Positions 5,996 to 11,868 of a stretch of 13,395 nucleotides of DNA are shown here, in pieces. Source of the stretch: DAOTXL01 sp034434895 (GTDB taxonomy: Bacteria > Chloroflexota > Anaerolineae > JAAYZQ01); contig DAOTYI010000051.1 in NCBI GenBank assembly GCA_034434895.1, positions 1 to 13,395 of the forward strand, given 5' to 3'. Positions within the stretch are counted from its first letter, which is position 1, and each line of letters starts with the position of its first letter. Under the pieces are notes generated by a model. That model searched no databases, was not told the DNA's origin, and saw nothing but the letters and a program-made list of their open reading frames with translations. A program made the position numbers and the translations under genes.

Positions 5996-6934
5996 TCACC
6001 GATCAGGCCCCTGCCGGTGTTTTTGTTGAAAATAGTTCCATGTCCGGGCCAGCCCCTCCCACAGGCTCACCTCCGCCCGCCAGCCCAGTTCGCGCTCGAT
6101 CCGGGTGCAGTTCAGGCAGGAGTGGCGGACATCGCCGGGGCGACGAGGGCCACGTCGGGGGACCATCTCCCGACCGGTCACCGCCAGCAGTGTGTGAAAG
6201 AGCTGGTTGATGCTGGTGCCCACTCCTGTCCCGACGTTGTAAGCCCGCCCATCCCCGCCGGTCAGGGCCAGCAGGTTGGCGCGGGCACAGTCGCCGACAT
6301 AGACGAAATCGCGGCTTTGTTCCCCATCCCAGTGGATTTCGGGAGCCACCCCCTCCAGCAGGTTCTGACAAAACAGGGCGATAACCCCCGCCTCACCCAG
6401 CGGGTCCTGGCGGGGACCATAGACATTGGCATAGCGCAGGCTGGTCCAGCGCAGGCCCTGTTCCTGACCATAGAGGCGCGTATAGCATTCGCCGGTGTAT
6501 TTGCTCAGCGCATAGGGCGAGACCGGCTTCGAGGGGTGATCCTCGTCGGCGGGCAGGTATTCCGGGTCGCCATACATCGCTCCACCGGAAGAGATATAGA
6601 TGAACTTGTCCACCCCGGCCTGGCGGGCCGCCTCCAATACGTTCAATGTGCCCAGGATGTTCTGCGCCGCGTCGAACAGCGGTTCCCGGACCGACAGGGA
6701 GACACTGGGGTTGGCAGCATGGTGGTTGACCACCTGCGGCCGCTCGGCCCGGAACAGATCGACCAGGGACGGATCGTTGATGTCCATTTCCACCAGCCGG
6801 GCAGCAGGATGGACATTCTCCCGTCGGCCGGTGCTCAGGTTATCCACCACGATGACCTGATGACCGGCGGCTATACAGGCCTCTACGACGTGGGAACCGA
6901 TAAAACCGGCTCCTCCGGTAACCACAATTTTCAT
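5996..6934 (-). CDS. NAD-dependent epimerase/dehydratase, UDP-glucose 4-epimerase-like
   Basis: A 312-aa extended short-chain dehydrogenase/reductase acting on a nucleotide sugar. The NAD-binding TGGAGFIGSH (6-15), Asp31 after the second strand, the HHAA segment (71-74), SSGGAMYG (115-122) and catalytic Tyr141-x3-Lys145 in SPYALSKYTGE are all present. LRYANVYGPRQ (166-176), RDFVYVGD and YNVGTG follow as expected for GalE-like enzymes. The exact sugar cannot be assigned. The ATG at 6934 begins exactly at the Rossmann strand but has only a weak ribosome site. Upstream in the same direction is rsfS, 113 nt away across an R1 repeat, so co-transcription is uncertain. Role is probably cell-envelope polysaccharide or galactose metabolism. 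Confidence 0.88.
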   Translation of the reverse strand: MKIVVTGGAGFIGSHVVEACIAAGHQVIVVDNLSTGRRENVHPAARLVEMDINDPSLVDLFRAERPQVVNHHAANPSVSLSVREPLFDAAQNILGTLNVLEAARQAGVDKFIYISSGGAMYGDPEYLPADEDHPSKPVSPYALSKYTGECYTRLYGQEQGLRWTSLRYANVYGPRQDPLGEAGVIALFCQNLLEGVAPEIHWDGEQSRDFVYVGDCARANLLALTGGDGRAYNVGTGVGTSINQLFHTLLAVTGREMVPRRGPRRPGDVRHSCLNCTRIERELGWRAEVSLWEGLARTWNYFQQKHRQGPDR

Positions 6935-6954
6935 GGTGTTTGCCCGTTCGACGC

Positions 6955-6983
6955 TTGCCAGTTCGCCCGGCGTCGGGTATAAT
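6955..6983 (+). promoter_or_regulatory. Orphan plus-strand promoter
   Basis: TTGCCA (6955-6960), 17 nt and a perfect TATAAT (6978-6983). It points away from the epimerase gene into R1 copy 3 and then antisense to rsfS. No plus-strand gene follows. Read on the minus strand, a TATTAT box is present but has no matching -35, so it is a poor promoter for the epimerase. Confidence 0.45.
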
Positions 6984-7006
6984 AGGCCCGCCGTAACTAC
7001 TACCCG

Positions 7007-7043
7007 CTACCCTCCTGCAGGTTTGGAACTTGCAGGAGGGCAG
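7007..7043. repeat. Palindromic repeat R1, copy 3 (abuts rsfS stop)
   Basis: A 17-bp stem starting CTACCCTCCTGCAGGTT (7007-7023) pairs with 7027-7043 with one mismatch and one G-U pair, around a 3-nt loop. It is the most compact copy. The trailing GGCAGTTAC, the same flank as in copy 1, contains the rsfS stop codon (minus-strand TAA, 7050-7048). The arm sequence has diverged from CCCGC to CCTGC on both sides, so compensatory change has preserved the stem. Confidence 0.85.
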
Positions 7044-7047
7044 GCAG

Positions 7048-7392
7048 TTACAGAATGCGGGCGACCAACCGTGCCTGTTTCCACAGCTCTTCCAGGTTAT
7101 AGTAGGCGCGGAGTTGGGGGTCAAAGATGTGGACGACAACCGACCCATAGTCGAGCAAGACCCAGCCGGATTCCGGTTCCCCTTCGACATGCAAGTAGCG
7201 GTTGCCGGCCGTTCTGGCCTGTTTCTGCACCTCGTCGAGGATCGCCCTGAATTGGGGGGTGCTCCCGGCACTGCACAGGATGAAATAGTCGGCCAACAGC
7301 GAGACGCCCTGCATGTCCAGGATGAGGATATTGGACCCCAGGCGGTCGCTGATGGCGTTCGCAATCAGGTGAGCGAGTTCGAGCGATTCCAG
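7048..7392 (-). CDS. rsfS: Ribosomal silencing factor RsfS (Iojap family)
   Basis: A 114-aa protein expected to bind ribosomal protein uL14 and block subunit joining in starvation. The family core is clear: NILILDMQGVSLLADYFIL (21-39), then a segment ending HVEGEPESGWVLLDYGSVVV, then YYNLEELW. The first ATG (7314) would remove 26 conserved residues. Upstream the frame stays open to a TGA at 7398-7396, and the only start with a good ribosome site is CTG at 7392, with AAGGAGG 7 nt away; from there the protein reads MESLELAHLIANAISDRLG, matching the family N-terminus. A CTG start is rare. Its stop lies in the flank of R1 copy 3, and the RNase gene lies upstream across R1 copy 4. Confidence 0.88.
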   Translation of the reverse strand: MESLELAHLIANAISDRLGSNILILDMQGVSLLADYFILCSAGSTPQFRAILDEVQKQARTAGNRYLHVEGEPESGWVLLDYGSVVVHIFDPQLRAYYNLEELWKQARLVARIL

Positions 7393-7415
7393 GTTTCAGC
7401 CTCCTTCGAAAGGTT

Positions 7416-7544
7416 TGGACTTTGCACCCTCCCGCAGGCCTGGAAGAAATTACAGCTTGAAATCGCTTGAAATATCCAACGGACTGGCGATTTCGATCGG
7501 CCTGTCAGCCTGCGGGAGGGTCTGATCCAATTTGTTCAAAGTCC
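7416..7544. repeat. Palindromic repeat R1, copy 4, with nested outer and inner arms
   Basis: The R1 core ACCCTCCCGCAGGC (7426-7439) pairs perfectly with 7508-7521. Outside it GGACTTTG (7416-7423) pairs with CAAAGTCC (7537-7544). Inside the loop of about 68 nt, GAAATCGC pairs with GCGATTTC (7459-7494 region). The loop is unrelated to those of the other copies. It occupies the gap between the Mut7-C gene and the rsfS ribosome site, so in rsfS mRNA it would be a large leader structure. Confidence 0.75.
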
Positions 7545-7550
7545 AGGAAA

Positions 7551-7579
7551 GGTGCCAGGCCCTTTGGCAGGTGCCTGGC
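7551..7579. repeat. Short hairpin related to the 414-430 palindrome
   Basis: GCCAGGC (7554-7560) pairs with GCCTGGC (7573-7579). CAGGTGCCTGG is shared with the palindrome at 414-430. It sits directly beside the Mut7-C stop codon (7583-7581 on the minus strand). The same CTGGCGTTAC that holds this stop also ends the 66-aa gene at 12941. Confidence 0.55.
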
Positions 7580-7580
7580 G

Positions 7581-8048
7581 TTACCGATCTTGTAGCCGGT
7601 CGAGAAACTCGACCATCTGTTGCCAGTGGCTGCCGCGCCAGTAGACCCGCTGACAGCCGGGGCAGGAACGGAATTGATCCTGGGTCTGGGCCACGTAGGC
7701 CGGCACCCGTGCCGCAGCCGTCTGGCGGTTGATGGCTTCCAGCGGCGTGTTGCACACCGGACAGCGGGAGGGGCCTTCCGCCCACGGCTGACCGAGCGCC
7801 AGGTTCAGGTCGGTCAACACCTGGCGGATCTGGTCCTCCAGCCGCTCTCCGGTCACGAACAGGGTGCGGACTCCACGCCGTCGGGCCAGTTCCCGATCAC
7901 GGGTGAGGAGCACGCGGTTCTCAGCGCGGGCCAGGCGCAGCAGTTGATGGTCGTCCAGGCCGGGATCAAAGCGGGTGTCGTAGCCCAGGATCCGCAGCCA
8001 CCTGGCCAACGTGCCGAGCATGCCGTCCACGACAAATGAGCAATTCAC
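7581..8048 (-). CDS. Mut7-C RNase-domain protein (PIN-like with zinc ribbon)
   Basis: A 155-aa protein of the Mut7-C family, named for the C-terminal domain of C. elegans MUT-7 and predicted to be a PIN-fold ribonuclease. The N-terminal FVVDGMLGTLARWLRILGYD (5-24) is diagnostic and supplies acidic Asp8. LLTRDREL (47-54) supplies Asp51. A zinc ribbon follows, CPVC (96-99) and CPGC (129-132), with CQRVYWRGSHW after it. The start is GTG 8048, chosen because the conserved domain begins within five residues; the ribosome site is weak. It is divergent from the Amt-like gene and 188 nt upstream of rsfS. Substrate is unknown. Confidence 0.85.
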   Translation of the reverse strand: MNCSFVVDGMLGTLARWLRILGYDTRFDPGLDDHQLLRLARAENRVLLTRDRELARRRGVRTLFVTGERLEDQIRQVLTDLNLALGQPWAEGPSRCPVCNTPLEAINRQTAAARVPAYVAQTQDQFRSCPGCQRVYWRGSHWQQMVEFLDRLQDR

Positions 8049-8075
8049 GTAACTATTCAGGCAGGCGACTTGTTA

Positions 8076-8093
8076 ACCACAAAGGACACGAAG
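8076..8093. repeat. Fragment of the ACCACAAAG-type repeat
   Basis: ACCACAAAGGACACGAAG resembles the arm of the R2 element at 9581 (ACCACAAAGACACGAAAG). No second arm or R2 end sequence is nearby, so this looks like a remnant, possibly cut by insertion of R1 copy 5, which starts eight bases further on. Confidence 0.5.
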
Positions 8094-8100
8094 TACCTGC

Positions 8101-8182
8101 CTACCCTCCCGCAGGCATTAAAGTGCGCTGCAATGAGCGGCTCGCCCTGTTGCCGGCCACTCTCTAACCTGCGGGAGGGTAG
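8101..8182. repeat. Palindromic repeat R1, copy 5 (longest related form)
   Basis: A perfect 15-bp stem, CTACCCTCCCGCAGG (8101-8115) with 8168-8182, surrounds a 52-nt loop. The GTTACC flank follows at 8193-8198. Reversed, the right half matches copy 2 over about 27 nt with one difference, so copies 1 and 2 look like deletions of this form. It fills the divergent gap between the Mut7-C gene and the Amt-like gene. Confidence 0.85.
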
Positions 8183-8200
8183 CGGATAGGTAGTTACCAA

Positions 8201-8229
8201 TGGACAAAATCGTTCGCACCGGGTAATAC
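8201..8229 (+). promoter_or_regulatory. Possible promoter for the Amt-like gene
   Basis: TGGACA (8201-8206), a 17-nt spacer and TAATAC (8224-8229). The annotated ATG begins only 4 nt after the -10 box, so the transcript would be leaderless or nearly so, or the true start codon is further downstream. No Shine-Dalgarno sequence precedes the ATG, which is consistent with leaderless initiation. Confidence 0.4.
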
Positions 8230-8232
8230 ACG

Positions 8233-9561
8233 ATGAACAATGAACAGTGCGCCGTGGGTTATGCACCATTTGCCATTCTGGCGTTGTTGTTGCCTGTCGG
8301 TTTGATCCTGGTTGCCGGTGGGGGGCTGGCGGGCCGTCGCCCGGCCAGGTCGGCGGTGGCCGGGTTGGGGGCGCTGGCTCTGGCAGCCATCAGCTTCTGG
8401 GCCTGCGGTTTCGCCTTTCATCTGGGCGGCATCGGCCTGGTGAGCGCCCTGCCCGGCCTGGAAGGGCTGGTCTGGGAGTGGGCCTCGCCGCTGAACCTGG
8501 ACTGGGGCGTGATGGGCCTGCGCGGCTTTTTCCTGCTGAAGGAAGCGGCCACCCCGACCGCCCTGGCCCTCTACCTGGCTTACCTGCCGGCGCTGACCGT
8601 GGCCGTGCTCCTGCCCCTCCTGTCGCTCCGCGAGCGGATGCCCGGCTGGATGGCCGCTGTGGGTGGTCTGCTGGTGGCGGCGCTGGTCTATCCGCTGGCC
8701 GGCAACTGGTTTTCCGGCGGCGGCTGGCTGATGCACATCGGCACCACGTTGGGCCTGGGCCACGGCTACATAGACCCCGGCGGGGTGAGTTCTGCCGCTG
8801 TGGTTGGCGGGCTGGCCGCTCTGTTGGGCATCCTCTTTTTTGGCCGCCGCCTGCCCCCTCTGCCCGCCGGGGAGCTGCCAACCCTGCCGCCCGTCCACCT
8901 GCCGGTGCTGGCCGTGGTGGGGGCCATTCTGACCGTGGTCGGCGGAGCAGGGCTGGCCGGAGCCAACCCCATCCACACCCAGGCCGGCCTGGCCACCCCG
9001 CGCCTCATGGTCAACCTGCTGTTGGCGGCCGCAGGGGGTGCCTTCCTGCCCTGCCTGTATAGCTGGTTCACCACCGGGGCCGCCGATTCGCTCCTGGCGG
9101 CCCGGGGCACGGCTGCCGGTGTGCTGAGTGTTGCGGCAGCGATGGCCTTTATCCCGCCCTGGGCAGCGCTGGCCTTGGGTGCAGCGACGGGGCTGCTCGT
9201 GCCGCTGTTCACCTTTGTCGTGCGTTACCTGCTGCGCATCGAAGACCCCACCGCCGCCCTGCCGGTGGGCCTGCTGGGCGGGGTGTTGGGGGTGCTGGCG
9301 CCGGGCCTGTTCGCCGACGGCCTGATCGGCCAGGGCTGGAACGGCATCGGCTCCGAGTCTTACCTGGGGGTGGCCGGGCAGGGCGTGACCGGCTTTTTCC
9401 CTGCTCCCGGGCTGGCTCCCGATTGGCCGGGACAGATCAACGCCCAACTGCTCGGCCTGGCAGCCATCACCGGACTGACAGGGGTCCTGGTCGGTGCTCT
9501 GTTCCTGATTTTGAAGGTGCTGCTCCTCCTCTGGCATGCGGTCCCCTCGCCAGAAGAGTAG
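8233..9561 (+). CDS. Amt-like (ammonium transporter family) membrane protein lacking pore histidines
   Basis: A 442-aa polytopic membrane protein with roughly ten or eleven hydrophobic segments. Amt/MEP/Rh ancestry shows in YPLAGNWFSGGGWL (153-166), then GHGYIDPGG (176-184) with the conserved Asp at 181, GGLAALLGILFFGRR (192-206), and the late segment EDPTAALPVGLLGGVLG (337-353) followed by PGLFADG. Canonical Amt pores carry one His eight residues after that Asp and another in an FxVHGVGG motif. Here the first region reads DPGGVSSAAVV and the second PVGLLGGV, with no His in either. FWACGFAFHLGG (55-66) replaces the usual GYSLAFG segment. It probably keeps the fold but not standard ammonium conduction; its cargo or signal is unknown. 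No glnK/PII gene is adjacent. The first residues (MNNEQCAVGY) come from a heptad-like DNA stretch, so the start is uncertain. Confidence 0.75.
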   Translation: MNNEQCAVGYAPFAILALLLPVGLILVAGGGLAGRRPARSAVAGLGALALAAISFWACGFAFHLGGIGLVSALPGLEGLVWEWASPLNLDWGVMGLRGFFLLKEAATPTALALYLAYLPALTVAVLLPLLSLRERMPGWMAAVGGLLVAALVYPLAGNWFSGGGWLMHIGTTLGLGHGYIDPGGVSSAAVVGGLAALLGILFFGRRLPPLPAGELPTLPPVHLPVLAVVGAILTVVGGAGLAGANPIHTQAGLATPRLMVNLLLAAAGGAFLPCLYSWFTTGAADSLLAARGTAAGVLSVAAAMAFIPPWAALALGAATGLLVPLFTFVVRYLLRIEDPTAALPVGLLGGVLGVLAPGLFADGLIGQGWNGIGSESYLGVAGQGVTGFFPAPGLAPDWPGQINAQLLGLAAITGLTGVLVGALFLILKVLLLLWHAVPSPEE

Positions 9562-9563
9562 AC

Positions 9564-9664
9564 TGCAAGCGCTATTTGAAACCACAAAGACACGAAAGCA
9601 CCAAGATTTTAGAATTCCTGGTGGTTTTGTGTCTTTGTGGTAAGCTTTTCAGACTAGCTCTTAG
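9564..9664 (+). repeat. MITE-like palindromic element R2, copy A
   Basis: It begins TGCAAGCGCTATTTG and ends CTTTTCAGACTAGCTCTTAG, matching both ends of the 151-310 element in the opposite orientation. Two 22-nt arms (9581-9602 and 9620-9641, ACCACAAAGACACGAAAG and its partner) pair with one mismatch and one G-U around a 17-nt loop. It exactly fills the gap between convergent stops: the Amt-like stop ends at 9561 and the prs stop (TTA at 9661-9663) lies in its last bases. It may double as a bidirectional transcription end. Confidence 0.75.
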
Positions 9665-10767
9665 CCTTTGACCGGCGGCAGCTTGCCCGTCTGGCGCAGG
9701 GTGTCAAAGATCCACCCCACACTTTCCTGGGTGTGGATGCGCCAGATGGCATGGGCCAGGATGCGGGCGGCCGACAGAATCTTGATCTTGCCCCCCTCCG
9801 CCTCCAGGGCCGAGACGGTGGTGTCCGACAGCACCAGGGTCTTGAGCGGCGATTCGGCTAACGCCTGTAAGGCTCCAGAGGTAAAATCGGCATGGACGGC
9901 AGCGGCGTGAACCTCGGTGGCTCCCTTTTCCAGCAGGCGCTCCACAACCTGCAACAGCGTCCCCCCCGACTGGATCATGTCGTCGTAGATGACGGCCGGA
10001 TGGCCGGCGACATTGCCCACCAGGTCAATCACGGTGGGTTCGCCTCTGGGTGTGCGCCGCTTGAAGGCGATGGCCATCTCATCGCGGACAATATCTTCCA
10101 CCAGATCCCGCTTGAGGATATCGCGGAACTCGGTGGCCCGGGCCACCCCCCCGGCGTCGGGCGAGACGACCACCGCCTCAGCCAGGCCTAGATCGTCACG
10201 AAAATGGGCACCCATCGCCAGGGCCATGCGCATATGGTCCACCGGGATATCGAAAAAGCCCTCGATGGCCGGCGTGTGCAGGTCCACGGTCAGCAGGCGG
10301 TCGGCCCCGGCGGTGGCGATCAGGTTGGCCACCAGCTTGGCGGTGATCGGCTCGTGGCCTTTTTTCTTCTTCTCCTGTTTGGCGTAGGCCATATAGGGCA
10401 CCACGGCGGTAATCCGCCCTGCTGAGGCCCGGCGGGCGGCATCAATCATCACCAGCAGCTCCATCAGGTTGTCGTTGACCGATTGGTAGGTGCAAACCTG
10501 CTCGCCGGGATCTCCGGACACGCCGCTGGCCAGACAGGGCCGCGTCAGGGTGCTGTGGTGCGCCTGGCAGACGGGCTGGATGATGAACAGATCGGTACCC
10601 CGCACCACGCAGTCCAGGTCCACTTCGACCTCGCCGTCGGGGAAGCGCCCGACTTTGGAGCTTCCCACCTCCAGGCCCAGTTCTGCAGCGATCCGGACCG
10701 CCAGGCGTGGATTGGCATTGCCGGTAATCAGCTTAATCTCGCCAAAGTGCCGCCTCTGATCGGTCAC
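9661..10767 (-). CDS. prs: Ribose-phosphate pyrophosphokinase homologue with an internal insertion
   Basis: A 368-aa PRPP synthetase homologue, making PRPP from ribose-5-phosphate and ATP. Family features are GNANPRLA (16-23), VGRFPDGE (39-46), NDNLMELLVMIDAARRASAGRI (98-119), DLHTPAIEGFF (162-172), SPDAGGVARA (202-211), FKRR (235-238, candidate catalytic Lys236) and the ribose-phosphate loop YDDMIQSGGT (261-270). Bacterial Prs is usually near 315 aa. Here about 29 residues holding Cys67, Cys78 and Cys92 split the normally continuous FIIQxxCxPxNDNLMEL segment, and the C-terminus has a short tail. YARQDRR is replaced by YAKQEKKKK (128-136), altering known ATP-site residues conservatively. GTG 10767 follows AGGAGGAGA and overlaps the upstream gene by 35 nt. 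Activity is likely but not assured. Confidence 0.85.
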   Translation of the reverse strand: MTDQRRHFGEIKLITGNANPRLAVRIAAELGLEVGSSKVGRFPDGEVEVDLDCVVRGTDLFIIQPVCQAHHSTLTRPCLASGVSGDPGEQVCTYQSVNDNLMELLVMIDAARRASAGRITAVVPYMAYAKQEKKKKGHEPITAKLVANLIATAGADRLLTVDLHTPAIEGFFDIPVDHMRMALAMGAHFRDDLGLAEAVVVSPDAGGVARATEFRDILKRDLVEDIVRDEMAIAFKRRTPRGEPTVIDLVGNVAGHPAVIYDDMIQSGGTLLQVVERLLEKGATEVHAAAVHADFTSGALQALAESPLKTLVLSDTTVSALEAEGGKIKILSAARILAHAIWRIHTQESVGWIFDTLRQTGKLPPVKG

Positions 10768-11254
10768 TCTCCTCCTCCTTTCGGCCCTTTTCAGCAGCCA
10801 GAGCGATAGCCAGTTCCACGGCCTGGGTCGGCGTATCGGCCCGAACGATGGCCGGCACCGGCCGCCCGCCGTGGCTCAGTTCCCAGGTATCCAATCCCAC
10901 TACCGGCCGACCCATCTTGAGCGCCAGCCCGATCTCCGACAGGGTGCCATAGCCGCCGCTCACGGCGATCACCGCCTCGGCGGTGCGGACAATGAGAGCA
11001 TTGCGCGCCTCACCCAGGCCGGTGACGATGGGCACATCTACAAAGGGGTTGGCCTGGCGGTGATCGGTGCCGGGCAGGATGCCGACCGTGAGGCCCCCCT
11101 CTTCCTTGGCCCCCCGGCAGGCTGCCGCCATCACCCCGCCGCGCCCACCGCAGACCAGCACCGCCCCTCGCCGGGCAATCTCCCGGCCCACCGCTTCGGC
11201 TAGAGCCTCTACCCGCCGGTCACAACAGGCCGAACCGATGACGGCCACGAACAC
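10733..11254 (-). CDS. TIGR00725-type protein of the LOG / Rossmann-like superfamily
   Basis: A 173-aa protein with a nucleotide-binding Rossmann-like fold. VAVIGSA (3-9), CGGRGGVMAAACRGA (35-49), GILPG (58-62) and SGGYGTLSEIGLAL (99-112) are typical. The LOG signature PGGxGTxxE reads SGGYGTLSE here. Relatives include LOG phosphoribohydrolases, which release ribose-5-phosphate from nucleoside monophosphates, and proteins proposed as molybdenum-cofactor carriers; this member's activity is unknown. The start is GTG 11254 with GAGGAGG upstream. Its last 35 nt overlap the prs start, implying translational coupling. If it acts on nucleotides, a link to PRPP synthesis would make sense, but that is inference. 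Confidence 0.85.
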   Translation of the reverse strand: MFVAVIGSACCDRRVEALAEAVGREIARRGAVLVCGGRGGVMAAACRGAKEEGGLTVGILPGTDHRQANPFVDVPIVTGLGEARNALIVRTAEAVIAVSGGYGTLSEIGLALKMGRPVVGLDTWELSHGGRPVPAIVRADTPTQAVELAIALAAEKGRKEEESDRSEAALWRD

Positions 11255-11280
11255 CGGTTTCCCTCCTCACGCCAGAGCCT

Positions 11281-11868
11281 TCAACCCTGGCCCAACCTGG
11301 CCTCAAACAGCGTCGTGTACACTGCGCCGCTGGGCCGCAGGTCGCTCTTGATGTACGAGACAACGGTGGCGGTCATCTGGCCGAGGGTGCCGACCGGGCT
11401 GGCCGTCACCACCTGGCCGATCTGCTGCACCTCCGAGCGGGAAGCCTCCTTCCGCACCCGCCCCAGGGTCAGGTGAGGGCTGAAGGGGCGCTGTTCGGTC
11501 GGGAAACCCAGCGGGGCAATGTGCGCCTCGACCGCCCGTTGCAGATGGGTCAATGCCCCGGTCGGCTCCTGCACGCCGACCCACACCACACGCGGCTGCC
11601 GGGTGTTGGGGAAGCAACCCAGCCCCCCCACGCTGAAGGAGAACGGCTCCGACCCGGCCGCAGCCCGGGCCAGGGCTGATTTGACCTCCTCCACCCTGGC
11701 CAGCGGCGTGTCGCCCAGGAACTTGAGCGTCAGATGGAGGCCATCGGGCTGCACCCAACGCACGCTGTGCGGCGGCACCTGCTCGCGGAGGCGCTCCTGC
11801 AGCCGGTCCAGCTCCGCCTTCAACTCCTGACCCAACTCAATGGCGATAAATGTCCGCCAGGTCACCAT
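11281..11868 (-). CDS. thpR: RNA 2',3'-cyclic phosphodiesterase (2H family, ThpR/LigT)
   Basis: A 195-aa 2H phosphoesterase. Both catalytic HxTx motifs are present, HLTLKFLG (45-52) and HLTLGRVR (132-139), about 87 residues apart as usual. The N-terminus WRTFIAIEL and the middle GLGCFPNTRQPRVVWVGV (82-99) are typical of the family. Such enzymes open 2',3'-cyclic phosphates at RNA ends and can join tRNA half-molecules in vitro. ATG 11868 has AGGAG upstream and overlaps the end of the amidohydrolase gene by 32 nt. The next gene begins 26 nt after the stop. Confidence 0.93.
   Translation of the reverse strand: MVTWRTFIAIELGQELKAELDRLQERLREQVPPHSVRWVQPDGLHLTLKFLGDTPLARVEEVKSALARAAAGSEPFSFSVGGLGCFPNTRQPRVVWVGVQEPTGALTHLQRAVEAHIAPLGFPTEQRPFSPHLTLGRVRKEASRSEVQQIGQVVTASPVGTLGQMTATVVSYIKSDLRPSGAVYTTLFEARLGQG

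Noticed and set aside
5786..6982. 398-codon plus-strand open frame opposite the epimerase
   Set aside because: Its composition is that of an antisense reading of a GC-rich gene; the opposite strand has complete SDR motifs.
57..8198. CRISPR array from the recurring CCCTCCCGCAGG
   Set aside because: Copies are inverted pairs scattered over 8 kb with genes between; there is no regular spacing and there are no cas genes.
8057..8269. 70-codon minus-strand frame across R1 copy 5
   Set aside because: It consists almost entirely of translated repeat sequence and has no independent support.
8194..9585. 463-codon minus-strand open frame opposite the Amt-like gene
   Set aside because: It is a Gln/Gly/His-rich shadow of a hydrophobic gene, runs through R2 and has no recognisable domain.
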